DNA from: Pseudorhodoferax aquiterrae
Lineage (GTDB): Bacteria; Pseudomonadota; Gammaproteobacteria; Burkholderiales; Burkholderiaceae_C
Direction of reading: 5' to 3'
Assembly (NCBI RefSeq): GCF_014652235.1
Contig: NZ_BMYK01000001.1
Location: 392,982 to 456,981 of the forward strand
DNA length: 64,000 bases
Both the position numbers and the translations under genes were made by a program. Position 1 is the stretch's first letter, and each line of letters opens with the position of its first letter. The notes under the pieces are model-generated. The model was not told where the DNA came from, did no database searches, and saw only the letters and a list, made by a program, of their open reading frames with translations. Below, piece after piece: positions 57,214-64,000 of the stretch.

Positions 57214-58530
57214 TCAAGCCGCCACGGCGCTGGCCAGCACCGTGCCTTCGCAACGGCCGAAGCCGATGCGGGCCGCCCCGGGCCGCGCGCACCAGCCGCG
57301 CAGCACCACGCTGTCGCCATCCTGCAGCCAGGTGCGCACCTCGCCGTTCGGCAGCCGGACCGGCTGCGTGCCGCCGCTGGTGAGTTCGATCAGTGCGCCG
57401 GCCTGGTCCAGCGTGGGGCCGGACAGCGTGCCGCTGCCGAACAGGTCGCCGCTTTGCAGGTTGCAGCCGTTGACCGTGTGGTGCGCCACCATCTGCGCCA
57501 CCGTCCAGTAGGCGTGGCGGTAGCTGGTCTGCACGATGGGGGCCGGCGCCTGGCCGGCAGCGCGCATGGTGGCGCTCTGCAGCTCCACCGCCAGCTGGAT
57601 GTCGAACGCGCCGGCTGCACGGTTGTGGGCGGAGTCCAGGTAGGGCAGGGGCTGCGGGTCGCCGGCCGGCCGCTCGAAGGCCACGCGGTAGGGCGCCAGC
57701 GCCTGCAGCGTGACGATCCAGGGCGAGACCGTGGTGGCGAAGTTCTTCGACAAGAAGGGCCCCAGCGGCTGGTACTCCCAGCCCTGGATGTCGCGCGCCG
57801 ACCAGTCGTTCAGCAGGCACAGGCCGAACACGTGGTCTTCGGCCTCTTCCATGGCGATGGGCTCGCCGAGCGCGTTGCCGGTGCCGATGAACACGCCCAG
57901 CTCCAGCTCGATGTCCAGCCGCTGGCACGGGCCCAGCCGGGGCGCTGCGGCGCCCGGCGCCAGGGTCTGGCCGACGGGCCGCCGAAAGCGCTGGCCCGAC
58001 ACGCCGATGCTGGAGGCCCGGCCGTGGTAGCCGATCGGGACCCACTTGTAGTTGGGCAGCAGCGGGTTGTCGGGACGGAACTGCCGGCCGATGTTGGTGG
58101 CGTGGTGCACCGAGGTGTAGAAGTCGGTGTAGTCGCCGATGCGCGCCGGCAGGCCGTACTCGGCCTCGGCCTGCGGCACCAGGCAGGCCTGCCAGGCGGA
58201 CTGCTGCGGCGCGCCGGCGCGCAGGCCCCCGGACAGGGCTTGGCGCAGCGCGCTCCAGGCCGCCGGGCCCATGGCCATCAGGGTGTTGAGTTGCGGCTGG
58301 GCGGCTGCCGCCGCGGCCGTGGCCGCCAGGCCCTGCAGCGTGCCGCTGCGCTGCAGTGCCGCCAGGTCCAGCACTTGGTCGCCGATGGCCACGCCACCGC
58401 GGTAGGGCTCGGCCGTGCCCTGGCGGCGAAAGCTGGCGAAGGGCAGGTTCTGGATCGGAAAATCGGTGCCGGCCGCCTGGGCCGAGGCGACCCAGCTGCG
58501 CAGCGCGGGATCGTGGGTGGCGTCGATCAT
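57214..58530 (-). CDS. fahA: Fumarylacetoacetase
   Basis: A 438-residue hydrolase for the last step of tyrosine breakdown, giving fumarate and acetoacetate. The metal and catalytic residues are seen in DYTDFYTSVHHATNIGRQF (Asp and His), ELELGVFIG (Glu pair) and LCLLNDWSARDIQGWE. Its start overlaps the VOC gene stop (ATGA). Neither homogentisate dioxygenase nor maleylacetoacetate isomerase is in the window, so the middle of the pathway must be encoded elsewhere. Confidence 0.95.
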   Translation of the reverse strand: MIDATHDPALRSWVASAQAAGTDFPIQNLPFASFRRQGTAEPYRGGVAIGDQVLDLAALQRSGTLQGLAATAAAAAAQPQLNTLMAMGPAAWSALRQALSGGLRAGAPQQSAWQACLVPQAEAEYGLPARIGDYTDFYTSVHHATNIGRQFRPDNPLLPNYKWVPIGYHGRASSIGVSGQRFRRPVGQTLAPGAAAPRLGPCQRLDIELELGVFIGTGNALGEPIAMEEAEDHVFGLCLLNDWSARDIQGWEYQPLGPFLSKNFATTVSPWIVTLQALAPYRVAFERPAGDPQPLPYLDSAHNRAAGAFDIQLAVELQSATMRAAGQAPAPIVQTSYRHAYWTVAQMVAHHTVNGCNLQSGDLFGSGTLSGPTLDQAGALIELTSGGTQPVRLPNGEVRTWLQDGDSVVLRGWCARPGAARIGFGRCEGTVLASAVAA

Positions 58531-59072
58531 GCGGCGGCTCCGAGTTCGCGGGCGTGCAGGAAGGCCGCGTGCTTGGGCGCGCGTTTCGTCTTCGACCAAT
58601 CCTCCAGCATCTCCCACTTCACGGCATCGAGCCGGCGGACCAGGGCTTCTTCCTCGGGGTCCGGGCAGGCCAGCTCCACGCGGTGGCCATTGGGGTCGAA
58701 GAAGTAGATGGAGTGGAAGGCACCGTGGTCGGTCACCCCCAGCACCGGCACGCCCCTGGATTCCAGATGCGCCTTGAACTGCAGCAGCTCGGCGCGGTCC
58801 TTCACGCGGAAGGCGATGTGCTGCACCCACTCGGGCGTGTTGGGGTCGCGGCCCATGGGCGGCTGCGTGGGCAGCTCGAAGAAGGCCAGCACGTTGCCGT
58901 TGCCGGCGTCCAGGAAGACGTGCATGTACGGGTCCGGCGCCTTGGTGGAGGGCACCATGTCCTCGGCGATGGCCAGCACGAAATCCATGTGGAGCATGCT
59001 CTGGTACCAGAGCACGGTTTCCTTGGCGTCCTTGCAGCGGTAGGCGACGTGGTGGATGCGGTCGATCTTCAT
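58527..59072 (-). CDS. VOC-superfamily metalloprotein linked to fahA
   Basis: A 181-residue protein with two beta-alpha-beta-beta-beta modules. The likely metal ligands are visible: His in RIHHVAYRC (module 1), His in WVQHIAFRV and Glu in GHRVELACP (module 2). The ribosome site AGGAG supports the ATG at 59072. It could be a dioxygenase, isomerase or glyoxalase-like enzyme. The 4-bp overlap with fahA suggests a step close to fumarylacetoacetate, but no tested homologue comes to mind. Confidence 0.78.
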   Translation of the reverse strand: MKIDRIHHVAYRCKDAKETVLWYQSMLHMDFVLAIAEDMVPSTKAPDPYMHVFLDAGNGNVLAFFELPTQPPMGRDPNTPEWVQHIAFRVKDRAELLQFKAHLESRGVPVLGVTDHGAFHSIYFFDPNGHRVELACPDPEEEALVRRLDAVKWEMLEDWSKTKRAPKHAAFLHARELGAAA

Positions 59073-59086
59073 GGGGTTGCTCCTGT

Positions 59087-59470
59087 TCAAGCGGGTGCGC
59101 CGGACACGTCCAGCGCCTGCACTTCGATCTCGACCGCCACGCCGAAGGCCAGCTCGGCCTGCACCAGGCTGCGCACGGGATAGCGGCCTTCCTGGAAGTA
59201 GCTGCGGTAGACCGCGTTGAACGCGGCGAAGTCGGCCAGGTCGCGCAGCCAGACGGTGGTCTTGACCACCTGGTCCAGCGTGCTGCCCAGGCCTTGCAGC
59301 GTGCGGTCGATGGTCTGCAGCACCGCATGGGTCTGCTCTTCGATGCTGCCGGTGTGGGGCTTGCCGGCGGCGTCGAACGGGATCTGGCCCGACAGCATGA
59401 GCAGGCCGGCGGCGCGCACGGCGGTGGAGAACGGCATGGGGCCGGGGGCGGGGTGGAAGGTGGCGGACAT
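59087..59470 (-). CDS. RidA-family enamine/imine deaminase
   Basis: A 127-residue YjgF/YER057c/UK114 protein. The substrate-binding Arg is in YPVRSLVQAELA, and VAVEIEVQALD contains the conserved Glu. Trimers of this family hydrolyse reactive 2-imino acids to 2-keto acids. It sits between an amino acid permease (9 bp) and the VOC gene (14 bp), three genes below a FAD amino-acid-oxidase-like protein that would produce such imines. Confidence 0.85.
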   Translation of the reverse strand: MSATFHPAPGPMPFSTAVRAAGLLMLSGQIPFDAAGKPHTGSIEEQTHAVLQTIDRTLQGLGSTLDQVVKTTVWLRDLADFAAFNAVYRSYFQEGRYPVRSLVQAELAFGVAVEIEVQALDVSGAPA

Positions 59471-59479
59471 GGGCTGGGT

Positions 59480-60880
59480 TCAGGCAACGCCCTGCACGGA
59501 GGGCAGGGCCGGGCGGGAGGACAGGGCGCGGAAGGCGAGGTACAGCACGCCGATCCAGACCGGGATGGCCAGGGCCGAGCCGCGGATGGACGGGGTCAGC
59601 AGCATCACGCCGACCACCAGCGCCATGCCGGCCAGGCAGACGAGGTTGGACACCGGGGCGAACGGGGCGCGGAAGGCCAGCGGCGTGCCCTTGCGCACCG
59701 CGTCGCGGCGAAAGCGCATGTGCGTGACGATGATGACGACCCAGGTGATCACCAGCGCGGCCACGATCAGCGACATCAGCAGCTCGATCAGGCCGTGCGG
59801 CGCCACGTAGTTCAGCACCACGCACAGGGCGGTGGCCAGGCCCGGGTAGACGATGGCGCGCACCGGCACGCCGCGCCGGTTGACCTGCATCAGCGACTTG
59901 GGCGCATTGCCTTCGCCGGCCATGCCGTACAGCAGGCGGCTGGTGCTGTAGACCATGCTGTTGTAGACCGACAGCGTGGCGGTCAGGATCACGAAGTTCA
60001 GCACGTGGGCCGCCAGGTTCTGGCCGATGCCCGAGATCACCAGCACGAAGGGACTGTTGCTGTAGGTGTCGCCGCCGGCCTTGAGCTGGGCGACCAGGTC
60101 GGTCCAGGGCGTCAGCGACAGCAGCACGGCCATCGAGCCCACGTAGAACACCAGCACGCGCCAGACCAGCTGGTTGATGGCCTTGGGGATGACCTTGCGC
60201 GGCTGGTCGGTCTCGGCCGCCGCGAAGCCCAGCATCTCGACGCCGCCGAACGCGAACATGATGAAGGCCAGCGACATGACCAGGCCGGCGATGCCGTTGG
60301 GCATGAAGCCGCCCTGCGTCCACAGGTTGGTGACGGTCTGGGTCGGGTTGCCGGTGGTCGAGAGCAGGTAGACGCCGGTGGCGATCATGGCCACCACGGC
60401 GACGATCTTGATCAGCGCGAACCAGAACTCGAACTCGCCGTAGGCCTTGACGTTGATGAAGTTCACCGCGTTGATCAGCACGAAGAACACGGCGGCCGTG
60501 GCCCAGGTCGGCACCTGGGGCCACCAGTATTGGATGAACTTGCCGCAGGCGGTCAGCTCCAGCATGCCCACCAGCACGTACAGCGCGATGCAGTTCCAGC
60601 CCGAGAGGAAGCCCGCGAAGCGGCCCAGGTGTCGGTTGGCGAAGTAGCTGAACGAGCCGGCGTTGGGCGCCTCGACCAGCATCTCGCCCAGGAAACGCAT
60701 GATCAGAAAGATCAGCGCGCCGCCGATGGCATAGCCCAGCAGCACGGCCGGGCCGGCCATCTCGATGATGCCGGCCGAGCCCAGGAACAGGCCGGTACCG
60801 ATGGTGCCGCCCAGCGCGATCAGCTGGATGTGGCGGTTCTGGAGCTTGCGCTCCAGGTGGCCGCTGTGGGTGGGTGTCAT
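59480..60880 (-). CDS. APC-family amino acid permease (AroP/GabP type)
   Basis: A 466-residue proton-coupled transporter with 12 hydrophobic helices. The family N-terminus RHIQLIALGGTIGTGLFLGS and the substrate-region segment FAFGGVEMLGFAAAETDQPR are intact. The superfamily includes aromatic amino acid, GABA and proline carriers; phenylalanine or tyrosine would fit the operon. A strong GAGGAGA ribosome site precedes the ATG at 60880. The 95-bp gap upstream separates it from the FAD oxidoreductase gene. Confidence 0.9.
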   Translation of the reverse strand: MTPTHSGHLERKLQNRHIQLIALGGTIGTGLFLGSAGIIEMAGPAVLLGYAIGGALIFLIMRFLGEMLVEAPNAGSFSYFANRHLGRFAGFLSGWNCIALYVLVGMLELTACGKFIQYWWPQVPTWATAAVFFVLINAVNFINVKAYGEFEFWFALIKIVAVVAMIATGVYLLSTTGNPTQTVTNLWTQGGFMPNGIAGLVMSLAFIMFAFGGVEMLGFAAAETDQPRKVIPKAINQLVWRVLVFYVGSMAVLLSLTPWTDLVAQLKAGGDTYSNSPFVLVISGIGQNLAAHVLNFVILTATLSVYNSMVYSTSRLLYGMAGEGNAPKSLMQVNRRGVPVRAIVYPGLATALCVVLNYVAPHGLIELLMSLIVAALVITWVVIIVTHMRFRRDAVRKGTPLAFRAPFAPVSNLVCLAGMALVVGVMLLTPSIRGSALAIPVWIGVLYLAFRALSSRPALPSVQGVA

Positions 60881-60975
60881 GGGAATGTCTCCTCGGGTCA
60901 AGGTGGGGGGCGGCGGCTCGTGGCCGCCTTGGGAATCGCGGGATGTCGGGGGAGGGACGGCGCGGGGCGCAGGGC

Positions 60976-62304
60976 TTACTGCTCGGCCTTGCCGCGCCAC
61001 ATGTCCCAGGCCAGGGTCAGGCCGACGCCGACGTCGCGCACCGGGCGCGGCGGGATGTAGTTGGCCGTGCCCTGCACCAGGAAGTCGTCGATCAGCGGGT
61101 TCCTGTGCCCCAGGGCGTGGTCGGCGATCAGCATGCCGGCGGCCGTGTGCCGCACGATGCCCGAACCGTTGCAGCACGAGGCGGCCCAGGTCTGCGGGCC
61201 GATCTGGTCGAAGGCCGGCGCATGGTTGTGCGAGACGGCCAGCCAGCCCATCCAGAAATGCTCCAGTTCGATGGCGCCCAGCTGCGGGAAGCGGCGGCGC
61301 AGCAACTCCAGGTTCATCGCACGGGCCTCGGCGCGGCGCGCGTCGTCGGTGCGCAGCCCGGGCGAGTATTCGAATCCCTGGCGGATCATCAGCCTTCCGT
61401 CGGCGGTCAGCCGCACCGTGGAGCCGGCCACGCCGTGGGCGGGCGTCACGCCCCAGACCGGTTCGGACCCCAGCCGGGCCAGCTGCGCGGGATCCAGCCG
61501 GTGCGTGAGGCTGGCGAACAGCAGCACCGGCACCTGGCGTTCACGGAACACGCCGAAGGATTGCGAGTAGGCGTTGACGGTCAGGACCACGCGGCCGGCG
61601 CGGATGCGGCGGCCCTGGGCCGTGCGCACGTGCGGGTTCTGGTCCTTCAGCTCGACCTCGACCACCGGCGTGTTCTCGTACAGCTGCACCGGTGCGGGCA
61701 GGCTGTCGGCCAGGCCCCGTACCAGCGCGGCGGGGTTCAGCAGCCGGGTGCCCGGGGTGTAGACCGCTGCGGCGTAGTAGCTGGTGCCCAGGCGCTTGCG
61801 CAGCGCGTCGCGGTCCAGGTAGGCGTAGGGCTCGTCCCAGGCCTGCAGGTTGCGGACATAGGGCTGCAGCGCGTTCTCGGCCACCTCCTCGGTCACCGCC
61901 ACGTGGTAGCGGCCGCGCCGGGCCCAGTCGCATTGGATGCGGTGTTCAGCCACGAGGTTTTCCAGCGCGTCCACGGCGAAGCGGTTGACCCGGATGACGC
62001 GCCGGCCGGCTTCGACATCGGCGTCGGACGGGGCGGAGCTGTGCGGCAGGTCGATGGCGAAGCCCGAGTTGCGGCCCGAGGCGTTCTCGCCCACCACGCC
62101 GGCGTCGACCACGGCGATGCTGGCATGAGGTTCCCGGATCGCCAGCTGGCGCGCCGCGGCCAGGCCGGCATAGCCGGCACCGATGACCAGGAAGTCGACC
62201 GACAAGTCCTGCTGCAGCGGCGCGCGCGGCTGGCGCGGGCCGAGCAGCGCGCTCCAGCCGTTGGTGTTGTCGTCGGTCGGTAGCCGGTCGATGTCGTGGG
62301 GCAA
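60976..62304 (-). CDS. FAD-dependent amino acid/amine oxidoreductase (DAO fold)
   Basis: A 442-residue flavoprotein. VIGAGYAGLAAARQLA is the FAD-binding loop at residues 40-55, GRNSGFAIDLPHS is the second nucleotide contact, and a C-terminal NGSGIVRHTAAGMLIAD segment closes the flavin site. It resembles gamma-glutamylputrescine oxidase and D-amino-acid dehydrogenase. The start is a TTG at 62304 with CGGAG 7 bp before it, as no ATG precedes the fold. It heads the minus-strand cluster and faces the TetR gene across an AT-rich promoter region. Confidence 0.83.
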   Translation of the reverse strand: MPHDIDRLPTDDNTNGWSALLGPRQPRAPLQQDLSVDFLVIGAGYAGLAAARQLAIREPHASIAVVDAGVVGENASGRNSGFAIDLPHSSAPSDADVEAGRRVIRVNRFAVDALENLVAEHRIQCDWARRGRYHVAVTEEVAENALQPYVRNLQAWDEPYAYLDRDALRKRLGTSYYAAAVYTPGTRLLNPAALVRGLADSLPAPVQLYENTPVVEVELKDQNPHVRTAQGRRIRAGRVVLTVNAYSQSFGVFRERQVPVLLFASLTHRLDPAQLARLGSEPVWGVTPAHGVAGSTVRLTADGRLMIRQGFEYSPGLRTDDARRAEARAMNLELLRRRFPQLGAIELEHFWMGWLAVSHNHAPAFDQIGPQTWAASCCNGSGIVRHTAAGMLIADHALGHRNPLIDDFLVQGTANYIPPRPVRDVGVGLTLAWDMWRGKAEQ

Positions 62305-62357
62305 GGGTGAACTCCGCAGGATGGGCCTGGTGGGCCGGTGCGAAAATTGTGCAGTAT

Positions 62358-62373
62358 CAATAAATTATTATTG
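62358..62373. promoter_or_regulatory. AT-rich palindromic operator-like site 1
   Basis: CAATAAATTATTATTG has perfect 6-bp arms around a 4-bp centre and is embedded in a very AT-rich island, unlike the surrounding DNA. It lies 54 bp upstream of the flavoprotein start. TATCAAT also begins site 2, so both may bind the divergent TetR protein. Confidence 0.55.
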
Positions 62374-62444
62374 TTTAGTGGATGACCCTATGGACAGACT
62401 GCGGGGAACAAGTTAAGGCGGCCAGCGCGGCGGGCGGCCGGCCA

Positions 62445-62461
62445 TATCAATTTATTATTTG
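62445..62461. promoter_or_regulatory. AT-rich operator-like site 2 at the TetR start
   Basis: TATCAATTTATTATTTG lies immediately before the TetR start codon (62465) and is a shorter variant of site 1 (TATCAATAAATTATTATTG). A repressor bound here would cover the ribosome-binding or early transcribed region, consistent with autoregulation. Confidence 0.5.
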
Positions 62462-62464
62462 TGC

Positions 62465-63109
62465 ATGACCGTTCGCCGCAGCACCACGACTTCCGACGAA
62501 GCCCGCGTCCGCACGCCGCAGAGCGAGCGCGTGGAAGCCACCCGGCGCAAGATCATCGAAGCAGCCCTGACGCTGCTGCGCGAGGAGGGGTTCAAGAGCG
62601 CTACGCTGCAGGCGATCGCGCGCCGGGCCGAGGTCAGCATGGGTGCACTGCAGCACCACTTCGAGAGCCGCGACGTGCTGATGGAGCGGCTGGTGGCCGA
62701 GGTCATGGCGCCGCTGGGCGACCAGGGCGGGGTCTGGCCGGACCCGTCGCTGCCGCTGGAGCAGCGGGCGCCGGAGTTCGTCCAGCGCGCCTGGCAGCAC
62801 ATCTTCGGCGCGCCGAACTACCAGACGGCCTGGAGCCTGTTCTTCGGCTGCAAGGCGATTCCGTCGCTGTTCGCGCGCATCGAGAACTACCGCGAGGAAG
62901 TGGACCGCGGCTTCTACACGCAGTTCTTCGCCACCTTCCCCGAGCTGAAGTCGCATCCCCATCCGCAGGGCGTGGCCTCGGTGGTGTTTTCCTCGCTGCG
63001 CGGTGCGGCGGTGCAGGAGCTGTTCACGGTCGATGCGGCCGAGAAGGTGGGCAGCCTGGAAGTGCTGGCCGAGCTGATCGTGGGGGCCTGCGCCCACGGC
63101 GCCCACTGA
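62465..63109 (+). CDS. TetR-family regulator
   Basis: A 214-residue regulator. The helix-turn-helix is ATLQAIARRAEVSMGALQHH at about residues 45-64, followed by an all-helical ligand domain ending FSSLRGAAVQELFTV. The ATG at 62465 follows a TTG at 62459 in the same frame. Divergent position from the FAD oxidoreductase operon and two shared AT-rich sites indicate that it represses that operon and itself. Ligand unknown, perhaps an amino acid or amine. Confidence 0.87.
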   Translation: MTVRRSTTTSDEARVRTPQSERVEATRRKIIEAALTLLREEGFKSATLQAIARRAEVSMGALQHHFESRDVLMERLVAEVMAPLGDQGGVWPDPSLPLEQRAPEFVQRAWQHIFGAPNYQTAWSLFFGCKAIPSLFARIENYREEVDRGFYTQFFATFPELKSHPHPQGVASVVFSSLRGAAVQELFTVDAAEKVGSLEVLAELIVGACAHGAH

Positions 63110-63118
63110 GCGACGCTG

Positions 63119-63319
63119 TTATTCGTTGTCGGGGGTTACCGCGTCCACGGCGGCGCCGACGGCCTTGCCGGTGACCTTGACGGCGCCGACGGCCACGTCC
63201 GCTGCGACGCCCACGGCCGTGGCCCCCACGCTGACGGCCGCACCCGCCACCGTCACCACCGCGCAGCCGCCCAGCGCCATGCAGGCCAGGGCGGCGAGCA
63301 GCGCGGCGGCGCGGCGCAT
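63119..63319 (-). CDS. Small Val/Ala/Gly-rich lipoprotein
   Basis: A 66-residue protein. The signal peptide [19 protein letters not shown] ends in a lipobox (LGGC, Cys19). The mature part is almost wholly Val, Ala, Gly and Thr in a repeating pattern (VGAAVDAV, VAADVAVGAV), ending TPDNE. Its ATG overlaps the metG stop (TGATG), so it is translated after metG. Function unknown. The composition could form a small beta or amphipathic helical structure at the membrane. Confidence 0.65.
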   Translation of the reverse strand: MRRAAALLAALACMALGGCAVVTVAGAAVSVGATAVGVAADVAVGAVKVTGKAVGAAVDAVTPDNE

Positions 63320-64000
63320 CAGCGCACCCGCATGCCGGGCTGGGCGCCGGGCCAGGGCTCCAGCACGTGGATGCCGGGCTGGGCCTTCTCGTCGGCGTGG
63401 CTGGCCGCCAGCACCATGCCTTCGCTGACGCCGAACTTCATCTTGCGCGGTGCCAGGTTGGCCACCATCACGGTGAGCTTGCCGACCAGCTGCTCGGGCT
63501 GGTAGGCGCTGGCAATGCCGCTGAACACGTTGCGCGTGTGGCCTTCGCCGGCGTCCAGCGTCAGGCGCAGCAGCTTGGTCGAGCCTTCGACCTTCTCGCA
63601 GGCCACGATCTTGGCGATGCGCAGGTCGATCTTGGCGAAATCGTCGATGGTGATGGTCGGCGCGATCTCCTCGCCGCCGGGCAGCAGCTTCTCGGGCTCG
63701 GGTGCCGCGGGCGGCTCGAACAGCGCGTCGAGCTGCTTGATGTCCACGCGTTGCATCAGGTGCTGGTACACGCCGATGGCATGGCCCGCGCCCAGCAGCC
63801 GGTTGGCATCCGGCCATTGCAGTGCCTCGACCTGGAGGAAGGCCTCGACCTGCGCGGCCAGCGCCGGCAGCACGGGCTTCAGGTACAGCGCCAGCAGCCG
63901 GAAGGCTTCGATGCAGGTGCTGCACACATCCTGCAGGCGTGCGTCGGCACCTTCCTGCTTGGCGAGTTCCCATGGCTTGTTCGCGTCCACGTACTCGTTC
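63319..64000 (-). CDS. metG: Methionyl-tRNA synthetase, C-terminal part (cut by window edge)
   Basis: The last 226 or so residues of MetRS. The segment [20 protein letters not shown] belongs to the anticodon-binding helical domain. The final 110 residues are the appended tRNA-binding domain ([20 protein letters not shown] ... [11 protein letters not shown] ... [14 protein letters not shown]), which in E. coli MetRS drives dimer formation. The open frame continues past position 64000, so start and catalytic domain are outside the window. Confidence 0.94.
   Translation of the reverse strand, partial: NEYVDANKPWELAKQEGADARLQDVCSTCIEAFRLLALYLKPVLPALAAQVEAFLQVEALQWPDANRLLGAGHAIGVYQHLMQRVDIKQLDALFEPPAAPEPEKLLPGGEEIAPTITIDDFAKIDLRIAKIVACEKVEGSTKLLRLTLDAGEGHTRNVFSGIASAYQPEQLVGKLTVMVANLAPRKMKFGVSEGMVLAASHADEKAQPGIHVLEPWPGAQPGMRVR

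Overview
The window is 64 kb of very GC-rich chromosome, densely coding, with many 1-14 bp gene overlaps (ATGA, GTGA, TGATG). Orphan Bug-type periplasmic receptors, an ordered gpmA-ctpA-moeB / rhodanese-grxC-secB-gpsA block, a DUF3460 gene and phhA-phhB-fahA all point to a betaproteobacterium of the Burkholderiales, most likely Comamonadaceae (Variovorax/Acidovorax-like). This is inferred from gene content only. I saw no rRNA, tRNA, CRISPR array, prophage or transposase gene; the window is ordinary chromosome with several catabolic islands.

Layout. 0-3 kb: divergent AraC regulator and MFS exporter, then a two-TM-type ion channel broken by a frameshift. 3-5.6 kb: thioredoxin 2, an orphan Bug receptor and a CurA-like reductase. 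5.7-11.8 kb: a minus-strand operon of a polar-amino-acid-type ABC importer, a PfkB kinase, a 2-ketoacid reductase and a LacI-family regulator. It is headed by the perfect palindrome TGAAACCGGTTTCA, the sequence I recall as the Pseudomonas PtxS operator, so the operon is probably a 2-ketogluconate system with an ABC importer. Two oppositely oriented copies of a structured repeat sit between the binding-protein and ATPase genes. 11.8-14.8 kb: diguanylate cyclase and chemoreceptor. 15.1-21.1 kb: alpha-hydroxyacid oxidase, RraA-like aldolase, D-2-hydroxyacid dehydrogenase and two Bug receptors, divergent from a LysR regulator.

21.1-28 kb: ROK regulator, complete ribose/inositol-type ABC importer, TIM-barrel isomerase and Gfo/Idh/MocA dehydrogenase in one plus-strand operon (substrate unknown). 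28-36.2 kb: hybrid histidine kinase, CBS protein, lipoprotein hydrolase, arfB and acnA. 36.4-43 kb: type IV pilus minor pilin operon (fimT-like, pilV, pilW, pilX, pilY1, pilE) with a possible sigma-54 promoter, followed by a DUF429 gene that overlaps pilE. 44-48 kb: FleN/MinD-like ATPase and GGDEF protein pair, SulP transporter, secreted nuclease. 48-55 kb: housekeeping block (moeB, ctpA, gpmA, rhodanese, grxC, secB, gpsA, scpA, DUF3460, BamE-like lipoprotein).

55-63 kb: a minus-strand aromatic amino acid cluster (FAD amine/amino acid oxidoreductase, amino acid permease, RidA, VOC protein, fahA, phhB, phhA and an SDR that may be a dihydropteridine reductase), divergent from a TetR regulator with two AT-rich operator-like sites. 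The window ends in the 3' part of metG, coupled to a tiny lipoprotein gene.
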